Shown: positions 8,203 to 17,497 of the stretch, one piece after another
Layout of the letters: every line of letters starts with the position of its first letter
How positions within the stretch are numbered: the stretch's first letter is position 1
NCBI GenBank assembly: GCA_963765265.1
Contig: CAVXVN010000008.1
Span: 248,001 to 312,000 of the forward strand
Reading direction: 5' to 3'
Length of the DNA: 64,000 bases
From: Bacillus_BD sp963765265
GTDB lineage: Bacteria; Bacillota; Bacilli; Bacillales; Cytobacillaceae
Notes under the pieces: generated by a model
What the model was told of the DNA's origin: nothing
The model's database searches: none
Seen by the model: the letters and a program-made list of their open reading frames with translations, nothing else
Made by a program: the position numbers and the translations under genes

Positions 8203-9195
8203 TTATAATTTAACAAGAATTCTTCCTCGTGCTTGACCCTTTAGTAAGGTTGGGAGAACTTCAGGCAGATGATCTAGTGTAACTTCCTGTTGAATGAGTT
8301 CTTCTAAATTTTTGGGTTTGAAGTCTGTTGCTAGACGATTCCATATTTTTACTCGAGTCTCCATTGGACAGTTGACAGAGTCAATTCCCAGTAAATTTAC
8401 GCCTCTTAAGATAAATGGAAAAACCGTTGTTGGAAGCTTTGTCCCTGCTGTTAGTCCACTAACAGCCACTGAGCCTCCGTATTGAATTTGACTTAAAAGA
8501 GATGCCAGCGGTTCTCCTCCAACAGGATCTACTGCAGCAGCCCATTTTTGCTTGCCTAATGCTCTGACTTTTCCATCATATACTTCTTCACGAGAAACAA
8601 TCGTGTTGGCTCCAATTTTTTTCAAGTATGCTTGTTCAGATTCTTTCCCTGTACTTGCCTCAACATTAAACCCAAGAGTAGAAAGAATAGAGACTGCAAA
8701 GCTCCCAACACCACCCGTTGCACCCGTGACTAGCACCTTACCTTTTTCAGGCGAACTATTGTTTTCCTGTAGACGCCAGACGGATAGGGCAGCCGTAAAA
8801 CCAGCAGTCCCGATGATCATCGCTTCTTTTAATGTAAGACCTTTTGGAACAGGGACAATCCATTGAGCTGGGATGCGAGCATACTCACTATATCCTCCAA
8901 AATGGGTAACACCGATTTCATAGCTAGTCGCAATAACCTCATCGCCTGCCCTAAAGCGTGCGTCTTCAGATGAGACTACGACTCCTGCTAAATCAATTCC
9001 AGGTACAAATGGATAGGTGTTGACAATATTGCCATTTGGAATAGAAGCTAGACTATCTTTATAATTAACGCTTGAATAGTGAACACGGATTAATACTTCG
9101 CCGTTTGGTAAATCAGTTAATTTTAATTGTTTTATTTCGACAGTAAATTGCTCTTCCTGTTTATTAACAATTAGTGCATTAAATTGTTGCTCCAT
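8203..9195 (-). CDS. yhfP: YhdH/YhfP-family NADPH-dependent quinone/acrylyl-CoA reductase
   Basis: The 330-residue medium-chain reductase lacks zinc-binding cysteines, as expected for the YhdH/YhfP/AcuI group. Diagnostic parts are VHYSSVNYKDSLAS near residue 40, FVPGIDLAGVV near 64, the nucleotide motif VTGATGGVGSFAVSIL near 155 and AAVDPVGGEPLASLL near 220. Family members reduce alpha,beta-unsaturated carbonyls such as acrylyl-CoA or quinones with NADPH. The ATG is preceded by AAGGAGAAAA. Monocistronic. True substrate unknown. Confidence 0.9.
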   Translation of the reverse strand: MEQQFNALIVNKQEEQFTVEIKQLKLTDLPNGEVLIRVHYSSVNYKDSLASIPNGNIVNTYPFVPGIDLAGVVVSSEDARFRAGDEVIATSYEIGVTHFGGYSEYARIPAQWIVPVPKGLTLKEAMIIGTAGFTAALSVWRLQENNSSPEKGKVLVTGATGGVGSFAVSILSTLGFNVEASTGKESEQAYLKKIGANTIVSREEVYDGKVRALGKQKWAAAVDPVGGEPLASLLSQIQYGGSVAVSGLTAGTKLPTTVFPFILRGVNLLGIDSVNCPMETRVKIWNRLATDFKPKNLEELIQQEVTLDHLPEVLPTLLKGQARGRILVKL

Positions 9196-9512
9196 TATAT
9201 GTATTTTCTCCTTTTTCTATTGAATTAGATCCCATTATCATTTTCTACAGACAACACTATTATAAAGGATCATTTGAATAATAGCATATTATGGTTAGGT
9301 TTCCTGACTATTTAAATAATAGTAGAAAATGATTCATTTTCAAGAGAATAAAAGGCATTCATCGTTTCTAATATTCATTAGTTTTTGTAATTTTTTGACT
9401 ACTTTTGTCTAAACTATTTTCATTTCATCTTACATTGTTCATAATAGTTGTTGTTACCACTGAAATTTTTATTTAAAAAGAGAAAAATATCTGCTATTGG
9501 AGGAAACTAGTA
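9196..9512. other. Intergenic gap with no clear gene
   Basis: The stretch between the reductase and the small ORF at 9513 is AT-rich and holds both 5' regions. No promoter or operator with convincing boxes was found and no ORF with a ribosome site. Confidence 0.5.
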
Positions 9513-9659
9513 ATGTGGGTAATCACCGTCTATGACAAGGAAAGTACAACCATGTATGAATTCAACACAGAAGATGAAGCTAGAGAAGCTTTAAAGAATA
9601 TTCCAGGCTGTAAAATACTTACCGAGGATATTTACGATTATGGTTTAGTGGCAATCTAA
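9513..9659 (+). CDS. Small conserved-looking hypothetical protein (48 residues)
   Basis: An ATG at 9513 preceded by GGAGGAAACTAGTA opens a 48-residue frame starting MWVITVYDKESTTMYEF and ending DIYDYGLVAI. The composition is that of a real small soluble protein: a beta strand, an acidic helix (TEDEAREALKNI) and a second strand. The single cysteine lies in PGCKIL. No function can be given. It is followed about 145 bases later by a strong terminator. Confidence 0.7.
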   Translation: MWVITVYDKESTTMYEFNTEDEAREALKNIPGCKILTEDIYDYGLVAI

Positions 9660-9804
9660 AACCTTCAATAAAATCTAATTTATCATAAGCTCTATTAGTC
9701 GATCGTGTTTATCAATCTGGTATTTTGACCCGTCCGTTTGAAATGTACATTTTAAACGGATGTGTTAAAAATAACACTAATATATAAACAGATGCTACTC
9801 ATAA

Positions 9805-9841
9805 AAAACAGATCAAGATTCTTAATTCTTGATCTGTTTTT
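9805..9841 (+). terminator. Strong intrinsic terminator
   Basis: A 14-bp stem AAAACAGATCAAGA/TCTTGATCTGTTTT is followed by more T. The same ACAGATCAAG core recurs in the terminator at 14.1 kb. Confidence 0.85.
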
Positions 9842-10006
9842 TATTTGCTCACTGCTTGATTTCATCTGATGAAAGTCCTTATCTATTATTATTTTGGTTT
9901 TTCATTATATCACCTCTAATTGTTTCATGCGAAATATTAACATTAAGTATATATTAGTCATACGTTTAAGAACTCTTTCATCCTCCCTCATGATAATCAA
10001 TAAAAA

Positions 10007-10042
10007 GCACAAAGAGAGCAGTTTCAAACTGTCCCTTTGTGC
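10007..10042 (-). terminator. Terminator of the MFS gene
   Basis: GCACAAAG..CAGTTT pairs with AAACTG..CTTTGTGC; on the minus strand it is followed by TTTTTATTG. Confidence 0.8.
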
Positions 10043-10097
10043 CCAAAGCTTTTATTCAATGATTATGAATACGAAATAGTGTAGAACCAATCCTTCA

Positions 10098-11472
10098 CTA
10101 TTCTAGTGATGCTGCAACTTCACTTGTTTTAGCTGAATCTGCTTCCTTTTCTTGCTGAACAAGAATATTCGTTGCAGAATATTTATCAGCAATGACTGAT
10201 AATCCAATTGCAGCAACAATTCCAACGATTGAGAATACTGCGAAATTCATGAAGTTAGGTAAAGTCATTGTTAGTAAGAAATCCACCTAAAATCGGTCCA
10301 GTCATACCACCGAATCGGCCAATTCCTGAAGCCATACCTATACCAGTTGATCTCATTTCTGCAGGGTAGAACGATGTTACATAAGCTTGAATCAGAACTT
10401 GAGACCCTGTTGTAGCAGCCCCTGCAATCGCTACTAATACGAAAATATAGAATGTATTTCCACCAAATCCTAGTAACGCTAAAGCAATGGCACCGAAAAT
10501 ATAAGAGGTAATAATAACCTTTTTAGAACCATATTTTTCACAAAGATTACTAAGAGCAAGAATCCCAATAACGGCTCCGCCTTGAAGCGCAATAAGGAAG
10601 GATAAACTTGAATTTAATCCATAACCAGCTTCGATCATTAACTTTGGTAACCAAGTATTTAATCCATATACCATTAATAGAGCACAGAAGAATGCTACCC
10701 AAAATCCGATCGTACTTAAAGCACGATTCTCTTTAAACAATCCTGCAACTGGAACTTTTGCTTGAGTAACTTTCGCTACTACAATTTCATCATCAATATT
10801 AAAAGTTGACCCAGGACTTATTTTTGCAAGAGTAGCAAATAGTTGTTCTTTTTTACCAGCTCGTATAAGATAGCTAGCTGAATCTGGCAGTTGCTTCATC
10901 ATGAACGGAATACCCAAAAGCGGCAAGCCAGCAGTGATAAAAACAGATCCCCATCCAAATGTCTGAATCAAAAGAACCCCAACTGTTGGTGCAAGTGCTC
11001 CACCAACGGCAAAGCTAACGAGTGTAAGAGATACTAATTTAATTCTCATCGTTCTAGGAGCATAATCTGATACTAGAGCAGCTATATTTGGCATAATTCC
11101 ACCAAGACCTAATCCTGCAATAAAACGAAAAATACTGAAAGTAGTTGCACTATCTGCAAATGCACATAATAATGTAAATAAGCTAAATATGAATACATTG
11201 ATAATAATAACTTTCTTTCTTCCAATACGGTCAGCTAGTATACCAAAGATAATGGCTCCAAACACCATTCCAAATAGTCCATAACTTGCCATTGTCCCTG
11301 CTTGAACCGACGTCAGATTCCAGTCTTCCATGATGAGTGGTAAAGCTGTTCCATAGACGGATAAATCATAACCGTCAAATAAAATAATCATAAAACTCCA
11401 TATAAACAACCCTAAATGAAAACGATTAAACTTACTATTACTAATAACCTCTACTACATTAACTTTTGCCAC
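10098..11472 (-). pseudogene. MFS transporter, aromatic acid:H+ symporter (AAHS) type, frameshifted
   Basis: The main frame carries MFS motifs DGYDLSVYGTALPL, GILADRIGRKK and the AAHS-like RFIAGLGLGGIMPN, typical of benzoate or 4-hydroxybenzoate carriers. It breaks after GPILGGF near 10280, and a second frame continues with LLTMTLPNFMNFAVFSI through the last membrane helix and a charged tail to 10098. The gene length of 1375 is one over a multiple of three; one extra T in a TTT run explains it. I set the start at GTG 11472, behind GAGGGGGAAT, since the longer frame adds 29 residues not found in the family. No aromatic-degradation genes are nearby. Confidence 0.8.
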
Positions 11473-12093
11473 GAATAAATATTCCCCCTCTTTAAGTATA
11501 ATTTCTACCTTATCCAATACCCTTGAAATCATCTTCTCTTCCCTTTGTTTCGCATTCATTACATTTTGTACTTTATGATCGGTTCTTGTTGTTTGCGAAA
11601 TTTTGTTAATTTTTAGAATATTTAAGACGCAATAAGTTCAATCATACTTCTCTTTTTGAAACATTCTACCTATAATTTCGAGAATTGGTGCTGAAAAGAC
11701 TTTGACCTAACAGACTTGACCCCTTTTCAATTATGCTAGTTGTCCTAATACAGAAAAGTATCACTCCATTTTTTTTTACAAGTGATGATGGATCATGACC
11801 TCCTTCATTTATAATTTTTCATTTTCAATATATTATTAATTTTTAATATTAAAAAACTAATAATATACTAAAAATTAAATGCGCATTTTTCTGCTTTATT
11901 TCGTTCGTGTCGAATATTAAATGCATTTATATGAAACCCCTTTAATTATCTGAAATTTCTACATTTTTAATATTCTTTTTGTATTATAACCCCTCTTATT
12001 CGGTAACGCAATGTTCTTTTAACAAATTTTTCTGAAAATTTTTTTTTGGGAGATCCATACCCCATTATTATTCTTCTACTATTGTAAAAAAAA
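11473..12093. other. AT-rich intergenic region upstream of the MFS gene
   Basis: About 620 bases without a supported gene. It is strongly AT-rich around 11.8-11.9 kb with several overlapping TTAATATT-type short repeats, and must contain the promoter of the leftward MFS gene, but no clear -35/-10 pair or operator could be chosen. Confidence 0.4.
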
Positions 12094-12132
12094 AGTCCAG
12101 GATATCAAGAGTTTTTCTGGAGTACCCGGACT
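12094..12132 (-). terminator. Terminator after the SRPBCC gene
   Basis: AGTCCGGGTA pairs with TATCCTGGACT and is followed on the minus strand by nine T. Confidence 0.75.
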
Positions 12133-12261
12133 TTCACTATGTGAAATTTATTTTTTGCAAAACTACCAATATAATAGTATTTTCACTCTGGTTTTGTTTA
12201 TTTCAGATTTCTCAAAGAGATAAAATAAATTCCCTACTACCTTTTCTCGGCTTCCTCTTAT

Positions 12262-12744
12262 TTATTTGTTAGAAATCTCCTCGAATTCCTGAACATACCT
12301 ATCGTACCACTTTGTCCATTCTTCAGACCTAGAATCAATGGTCCTTCCATCCATTAAAGCTTGGATCACTTCTAAACATACATGCCAACCTGCAAGATCC
12401 CTTGGTGTATGATCTGTGACTCTATTTATTTTTTCAATTAAGACCAATTGACAAGCTTCAGGCTCTGAATTCAATTCAAAACGAACAATGTCTTCACCCC
12501 ATGTGTATTCCAAAACAGAGTACATATTGAGTTCAAGAATTTTCATTTCTTCAAAGCTGCCGTTTTGCATATCAAACTTAATGATTCCACCTTCACGAAG
12601 ATCGTCCACACTTAGTTCGATAAACCATTTCGATAGTTTCTCATTTTCTGTCAACCAAGACCAAACCTCTTCTACAGAATGGTGCAGATGACGTTCGAAT
12701 CGGGCGCTATAACCATTATCAACTTTTTCAATATGTGCTATCAT
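12262..12744 (-). CDS. SRPBCC/AHSA1-domain protein
   Basis: A 160-residue protein with the START/Bet v1-like pattern of Aha1-type domains: RFERHLHHSVEEVWSWLT near residue 15, KWFIE near 38, GGIIKFDM near 52 and the C-terminal helix GWHVCLEVIQALMDG near 117. Such proteins bind hydrophobic ligands; no enzyme function is implied. The ATG has AAGGAGGGA. Its terminator lies about 130 bases downstream. Confidence 0.85.
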   Translation of the reverse strand: MIAHIEKVDNGYSARFERHLHHSVEEVWSWLTENEKLSKWFIELSVDDLREGGIIKFDMQNGSFEEMKILELNMYSVLEYTWGEDIVRFELNSEPEACQLVLIEKINRVTDHTPRDLAGWHVCLEVIQALMDGRTIDSRSEEWTKWYDRYVQEFEEISNK

Positions 12745-12804
12745 TTACGCTCCCTCCTTATTTATGTTAGTTGCTCGATACATATTGTGGTTTGCCAGTT
12801 CCAC

Positions 12805-13029
12805 TTATGATCCGTTCATTCCATTTAAAATATCACGCAATGCCAATAGATCCCCATCAGTCAAGGTGATTCCTTTCCCCATTTTGCTATGATCCGGTGC
12901 CCAATCACGTAAATCATATTTCGGTTCTTTTCCATTCCAACTAACCAAATTTAATTCCTTATTCCAACCTTTAGGTGATGTCGATAAAGTCCCTATCGTT
13001 TCTTTTATTTCGAATTTGATTTCCGCCAT
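12805..13029 (-). CDS. ydbC: YdbC-family protein, PC4-like single-stranded nucleic-acid-binding
   Basis: The 74-residue protein begins MAEIKFEIKETIGTLS and contains WNKELNLVSWNGKEPKYDLRDW and a final helix GDLLALRDIL. This is the YdbC family, which has the PC4 transcription-coactivator fold and binds single-stranded DNA. GGGGGT precedes the ATG. It is a single gene close to the SRPBCC gene but with no evidence of an operon. Confidence 0.85.
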   Translation of the reverse strand: MAEIKFEIKETIGTLSTSPKGWNKELNLVSWNGKEPKYDLRDWAPDHSKMGKGITLTDGDLLALRDILNGMNGS

Positions 13030-13144
13030 TGTTTTACCCCCGTCATCATTGTGTTCTAAGCTTATCTAGTTCATTTACGACCTTTTATCTACTTTTATCC
13101 TACCCTATTGTCAGACACTTTTCACTTTCATCATAAAAAAAGAC

Positions 13145-13336
13145 CTACCCTTTAGGCAAGTCAAGCGCTTGGTAATCTAGCTGATATTTCCCGCCTTCAG
13201 CAACTTCTGAATGATACAAAGCTTTAAGGGCAAAGTTTTTCTCAAGCTCATGTTCTTTCATCAATTCCTTTAAGCGATTTTGCAATTCTTCATGCTCTTT
13301 TACAAGTTGTTTCATCTGCGATTTAAAATATTTCAT
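13145..13336 (-). CDS. Hypothetical coiled-coil protein (63 residues)
   Basis: The frame starts MKYFKSQMKQLVKEHEE with AAAGGAGATT at normal spacing. Residues 5-40 have strong heptad-like charge (KEHEELQNRLKELMKEHELEK is one continuous helix), followed by a short non-helical tail ending LDLPKG. It has no recognised family. Confidence 0.6.
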   Translation of the reverse strand: MKYFKSQMKQLVKEHEELQNRLKELMKEHELEKNFALKALYHSEVAEGGKYQLDYQALDLPKG

Positions 13337-13524
13337 GAATGGTTAATCTCCTTTCAAATTTTTATTCTACCCAGATCTCCAGTTTATCCATTATACCATT
13401 CATCAAATACAAATAGTTTGATACAACAATATTCTATTTAATTGAAACAATTCCAATATATTTTTCGAGAAAATGTTTTATGAAGACCATTAATCGACTA
13501 TAATTTTATTAAGAGGTGAATTTA

Positions 13525-14106
13525 GTGAAAAGCTTAGCCGTATTTTGTGGATCGAGAATTGGTGCATCTGATATCTATATCGAAGAAGCTAAAAAATTCG
13601 GAAAAGAGTTAGCCAAACGAAAAATTACACTTATTTATGGTGGGTCAAGTGTCGGAATGATGGGTGCTGTTGCAAATTCTATTATTGAAGCTGAAGGAAA
13701 TGTGATCGGCGTTATACCAAAATTTCTCGATCAAAAAGAAAGATCTCATAAGAACTTGTCAGAGCTCATTATTGTGGATTCCATGCATGAGAGAAAAGCA
13801 AAAATGAATGACTTAGCAGATGGTTTTATTGCTTTGCCAGGTGGACCTGGAACATTAGAAGAATTCTTTGAAATTTTCACTTGGGCACAGTTAGGACTTC
13901 ATCAAAAACCTTTAGGACTTCTAAATATCAATCATTATTTCGATCCTCTTGTAGATTTATTTAATCATATGACGAATGAACGATTCATGGAAGAAAAACA
14001 TCGATCGATGGCCCTTGTGGATGTCGATGCAAAGGGACTTCTTGATCAATTCATCCATTTTACACCACCTATTGTTAAAACGTATATGACTGAACACCAA
14101 ACATGA
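13525..14106 (+). CDS. yvdD: LOG-family protein (TIGR00730), nucleoside 5'-monophosphate phosphoribohydrolase-like
   Basis: The 193-residue Rossmann-like protein has LAVFCGSRIGAS at the N terminus, the phosphate-binding GGSSVGMMGAVA near 38 and the catalytic block ALPGGPGTLEEFFEIFTWAQLG near 113. LOG proteins cleave the base from cytokinin-type or other nucleoside monophosphates. GTG 13525 is preferred since GAGGTGA lies six bases before it; the earlier in-frame GTG is part of that site. It has its own terminator. Confidence 0.9.
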   Translation: MKSLAVFCGSRIGASDIYIEEAKKFGKELAKRKITLIYGGSSVGMMGAVANSIIEAEGNVIGVIPKFLDQKERSHKNLSELIIVDSMHERKAKMNDLADGFIALPGGPGTLEEFFEIFTWAQLGLHQKPLGLLNINHYFDPLVDLFNHMTNERFMEEKHRSMALVDVDAKGLLDQFIHFTPPIVKTYMTEHQT

Positions 14107-14117
14107 CTCATTCTATA

Positions 14118-14154
14118 ACAGATCAAGGTTTACAGACCTTGATCTGTTTTTTTG
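14118..14154 (+). terminator. Strong intrinsic terminator
   Basis: A perfect 12-bp stem ACAGATCAAGGT/ACCTTGATCTGT is followed by seven T, 11 bases after the LOG gene. Confidence 0.9.
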
Positions 14155-14195
14155 CCCCTGAAACTCATGATTGTTCCTTTTTCAAATTCTATATC

Positions 14196-14996
14196 TTAAA
14201 CATTCAAATCTCTTTTATTGAAAAATACATAAGTTACAAAAGCAAGGACCGCAATCACGACTACAGATATTAGGACATATACAATATCCAATCCTCCATC
14301 ATACATCACAATTTCAGCCTCAAAATATTTAAAAGGAGTAATATACTTTAAAAATTCAATGTTCTCGTTTAAATCAATGGCAATCGATAACAGATATGAG
14401 AACAAAAGGATCCCAGTAGCTATTGATGCAACCGATTTTGGGTTCCTTTTTACAGAAGCAATTGCACTACCGACTACCATAAACAAGATCTGCAAAATGA
14501 ACATTCCGACCATCGTTAGAGCGATATGACCATTAATTTCTTCACCATCACGATTGTATTTCCCCATGAACGTAATCAACGAAATGAGCGTTATTAAATT
14601 AAAGACCACGATATTCACAAATGCTGCCAATAACTTTGCCGTAATTACGGTACTTCTTAATAAAGGCTTTGTGAATAAAAATTCAACCGTTTTGTCACGC
14701 TCTTCTTTGGCAATAATATTTGCTCCAAGCATTGCTGCATGAATGGTCGCCATTAATAAAATATAAACAAACAGAATGGAATAATATCCACTAATCTTCG
14801 ATACATCAACATCACTGAAACCCATAACTGCCTTTAATGATTTGGGTATATCTGCTATAAGAACATTTATTGATTGACCCTGTGACGAATACGCTTCATA
14901 TTTTCCCATTCCTGATACGACCATTAGAAATGCGCCAATACTCCAAAAAACGAGAGATTTTCGATGGGATTTCATTTCTCTCCAAAATATATTCAT
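14196..14996 (-). CDS. ABC-2 type transporter permease
   Basis: A 266-residue protein with one N-terminal helix after MNIFWREMKSHRKSLVFW, a large loop, and five further membrane segments; the block AKEERDKTVEFLFTKPLLRS near residue 95 is the coupling region of ABC-2 exporters. It is homologous to the next permease and third in an ATPase-permease-permease operon. AAGGAGGGG precedes the ATG. Substrate unknown; such trios often confer antimicrobial or stress resistance. Confidence 0.85.
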   Translation of the reverse strand: MNIFWREMKSHRKSLVFWSIGAFLMVVSGMGKYEAYSSQGQSINVLIADIPKSLKAVMGFSDVDVSKISGYYSILFVYILLMATIHAAMLGANIIAKEERDKTVEFLFTKPLLRSTVITAKLLAAFVNIVVFNLITLISLITFMGKYNRDGEEINGHIALTMVGMFILQILFMVVGSAIASVKRNPKSVASIATGILLFSYLLSIAIDLNENIEFLKYITPFKYFEAEIVMYDGGLDIVYVLISVVVIAVLAFVTYVFFNKRDLNV

Positions 14997-15035
14997 TTAC
15001 AACCCCTCCTTATCGTCCATACACAAGCCAGATGT

Positions 15036-15833
15036 CTAAACTGAATGGATATCCTTTTTGACATAAACGTAGTAGCTTGCTGCAATTGAAAGAATAATAA
15101 TGACTGCACCTGCAATCAAAAATGTTGCTTCATAGCTTGAATTTTCTATGATATAAGCGGTATCAAAATATTTAAAAGGCGAAAGATATCGTTTTGCCTC
15201 CTCACCAGTCGTGCTGCTAAACATACCTAGAAAGTAAAAGGCAAAAACTGTCGCGAGAGAAACGGTCAAAACAGATTTAATCTTTGATAGAATGACGGAA
15301 ATGAAAATTCCTACGGCTAAAAATAAGAGCTGAACAAAAAACATAGTGAGTGAAAGCATAATAAAAAGTTTAAAACTAAAGTCACCAGTCTTTACTTGAA
15401 ATATAATGATGGATGCAGCAGCTAAGTAAAAGATATTCGTAATGACAAGGGAGATGAAAGCTGCCAGTAGCTTGGCTGTCATAACAGTAGTACGTGTAAC
15501 TGGTTTTGTTAACAGAAAATCAGCTGTCTTTTCGCGAACTTCCTTACTGACAATGGAAGTCCCGAGATTCATAGCTTGTATCGCTCCGCAAAGAGTAATA
15601 AAAGTTAATAGAAAGCTATAAAAGCCTAGAATAGTAAAGAGATTTCCGAGGTTAACCCCTAATAAATTCCTGATCGCCTCTGGGTACCCTTCCATTATTT
15701 TTGTAAATTCCTCAGCATCCTTAGCAAAAGAAGAATAAAACGACATAAATAGCAAAACGATCATTATTAAGGATATCGTCCATATGATCGTAGATTTGCG
15801 ATAAGCCCTCAATTCATGCATAAATATGTTCAT
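15036..15833 (-). CDS. ABC-2 type transporter permease
   Basis: This 265-residue paralogue of the downstream permease starts MNIFMHELRAYRKSTIIW and contains SKEVREKTADFLLTKPVTR near residue 98, followed by five membrane segments. Its ribosome site AAGGAGG overlaps the end of the ATPase gene, so the two are translationally coupled. The two permeases most likely form a heterodimer. Confidence 0.85.
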   Translation of the reverse strand: MNIFMHELRAYRKSTIIWTISLIMIVLLFMSFYSSFAKDAEEFTKIMEGYPEAIRNLLGVNLGNLFTILGFYSFLLTFITLCGAIQAMNLGTSIVSKEVREKTADFLLTKPVTRTTVMTAKLLAAFISLVITNIFYLAAASIIIFQVKTGDFSFKLFIMLSLTMFFVQLLFLAVGIFISVILSKIKSVLTVSLATVFAFYFLGMFSSTTGEEAKRYLSPFKYFDTAYIIENSSYEATFLIAGAVIIILSIAASYYVYVKKDIHSV

Positions 15834-15839
15834 CGTTTA

Positions 15840-16724
15840 TTAAGCCTCCTTTTCATAGTAATGCAAAAAGATCTCTTCAAGGTCAGGCTCTTCTATCCAA
15901 ATGTTCGTGATGTCCATCTCCGCAATTTTTTTCAACACCAAATTGATATTGCCTTTAAATAAGAAGCTGACAATATGACCCTTAACCTCTAGATTTGTCA
16001 CACCTGTCATGTTAAAGTCATCCTCACCAACGGCAGATTTTGTATCAATTTTAAATTTTTTATAGTTGTTTTCTTGTAAAGTACTGATCTTTTCGACCGT
16101 CACTAATTTGCCTTCTTTTATGATAGCCACACGATTACATAATTTTTGAACTTCACTTAAAATATGGGATGAAAATAAAATCGTTGCTCCTTTTTTATTT
16201 TCCATTTCAAGCAATTCAAAGAACTTTTGTTGCATGAGCGGGTCTAAACCACTCGTTGGTTCATCCAAAATAAGGAGCTTTGGTTCATGGAGAAGCCCTT
16301 GGACAATTCCTACTTTCTTTTTATTGCCTAATGATAAATCATCCATTTTTTTCGTTAAATCAAGATCCATGATTTCCGCTAATTCTTTAATTCTTTTACT
16401 GCAATCTTTTTTATAAAAGCTAGCTGAATATTTTAATAGGTCCATCACTTTCATATTGTCATAATAAAACACTTCTGAAGGCAAATATCCAATTTGCTTC
16501 TTTATTTCAGGAGCATATTTAACACTGTCCATACCAAAAATCTTTGCATTGCCGCTAGTTGGGTAAATCAATGACAATAATGTTCGAATGGTAGTAGATT
16601 TTCCTGCACCATTTGGACCAATAAAGCCAAAAATCTCGCCCTCTTCTACATTAAAAGTAATGTCCGTAATCCCTCTAGCCTTTCCATAATTTTTCGTCAG
16701 TTGATTGATTTCAATTACATTCAT
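15840..16724 (-). CDS. ABC transporter ATP-binding protein
   Basis: The 294-residue ATPase has Walker A GPNGAGKST near residue 37, the signature LSLGNKKKVG near 134, Walker B LLILDEPTSGLD near 155 and the switch histidine in SSHILSE near 190. The C-terminal 80 residues form the small extra domain seen in exporters with ABC-2 permeases. ATG 16724 is used because GGAGGG sits just before it. First gene of the operon. Confidence 0.9.
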   Translation of the reverse strand: MNVIEINQLTKNYGKARGITDITFNVEEGEIFGFIGPNGAGKSTTIRTLLSLIYPTSGNAKIFGMDSVKYAPEIKKQIGYLPSEVFYYDNMKVMDLLKYSASFYKKDCSKRIKELAEIMDLDLTKKMDDLSLGNKKKVGIVQGLLHEPKLLILDEPTSGLDPLMQQKFFELLEMENKKGATILFSSHILSEVQKLCNRVAIIKEGKLVTVEKISTLQENNYKKFKIDTKSAVGEDDFNMTGVTNLEVKGHIVSFLFKGNINLVLKKIAEMDITNIWIEEPDLEEIFLHYYEKEA

Positions 16725-17321
16725 GATTGAACCCTCCAATTTCGAAACTCCACCGGTCTTATCCTATTGCTAATATTTGACATTGGTCATCTCTATTGTA
16801 ATTAAATTGACTCGTATGGTCGACAATTAAAATCACGAATTGGATTAGGATTAAATGGATGACCGAAACGGCTTCAAGCAAATCACTAACGGTTCAAATT
16901 TCTAACCATTTATTTTAAATAGGACTTTTACATTTTTATTGCTAACAGGGAAATCTAATTTATATCTTTATAATAAGGAGATCATTTTATGAACTACAAA
17001 ATATTTAAATCCATCAATCGAATGTCTGGACATTATTCTCCTATTGGTTTTTTGTCATGGTTCTTTTAAAAATAGTATTAGAACATCGTTTACAGTCTAT
17101 TACGATTTGTTGTAAACTTTATTAATGAATCGTAAAAATATTCAGTCAAAATATCTACATTGATTTTTTAAAATGTAGGATTAATCTATTTATACATATT
17201 CAAAACATTCACGTTCCTATTTAAGTTGTTGGAAGTTCCTTGATATACTTAAGTGATGAGTCGAACAATACGGATCCTTTATCATTTACATGCGGTGAAA
17301 TATAGGAGTTGATATTTCCAA
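16725..17321. other. Intergenic region with a gene remnant
   Basis: About 600 bases between divergent units. It contains the undecaprenyl-diphosphatase-like fragment at 16989; the rest shows no supported gene. A structured candidate promoter for the coiled-coil genes could not be fixed. Confidence 0.4.
16989..17069 (+). pseudogene. N-terminal remnant of an undecaprenyl-diphosphatase (BcrC/YwoA-like PAP2)
   Basis: AAGGAGATCATTTT precedes an ATG that reads MNYKIFKSINRMSGHYSPI before stopping after 26 codons. That resembles the beginning of BcrC-type undecaprenyl pyrophosphate phosphatases (MNYxIFxxINxxAGH). The remaining 150 or so residues, with the PAP2 active site, are absent from any frame. 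A truncated remnant is the simplest reading; a chance short ORF is possible. Confidence 0.4.
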
Positions 17322-17492
17322 ATGTTCCATATGCTCACTAAATATCATAAAAATCGTTATAAATGGGCTTTTGATGCGCAGAGAGAATTTATAGATTCTT
17401 TCGTTGTATTAAATATTCAAGAATATGATCCATCCTTTTCAGAGGAAATAATCGGTTTAGACCAGAATGAGCTCCTTCCTTTTGTCACTTAA
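17322..17492 (+). CDS. Hypothetical 56-residue protein upstream of the coiled-coil pair
   Basis: An ATG at 17322 opens a frame reading MFHMLTKYHKNRYKWAFDA and ending LDQNELLPFVT, stopping six bases before the next gene's start. AGGAG lies 12 or more bases upstream, a poor fit. It may be a small protein, or the end of an older larger gene whose upstream part is lost. The composition (aromatic and acidic) is protein-like. No family recognised. Confidence 0.45.
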   Translation: MFHMLTKYHKNRYKWAFDAQREFIDSFVVLNIQEYDPSFSEEIIGLDQNELLPFVT

Positions 17493-17497
17493 CGAAA

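Noticed and set aside
12488..12691. Plus-strand ORF opposite the SRPBCC gene, and many like it elsewhere
   Set aside because: Such ORFs lie fully within recognised genes on the other strand, lack ribosome sites and resemble no protein family.
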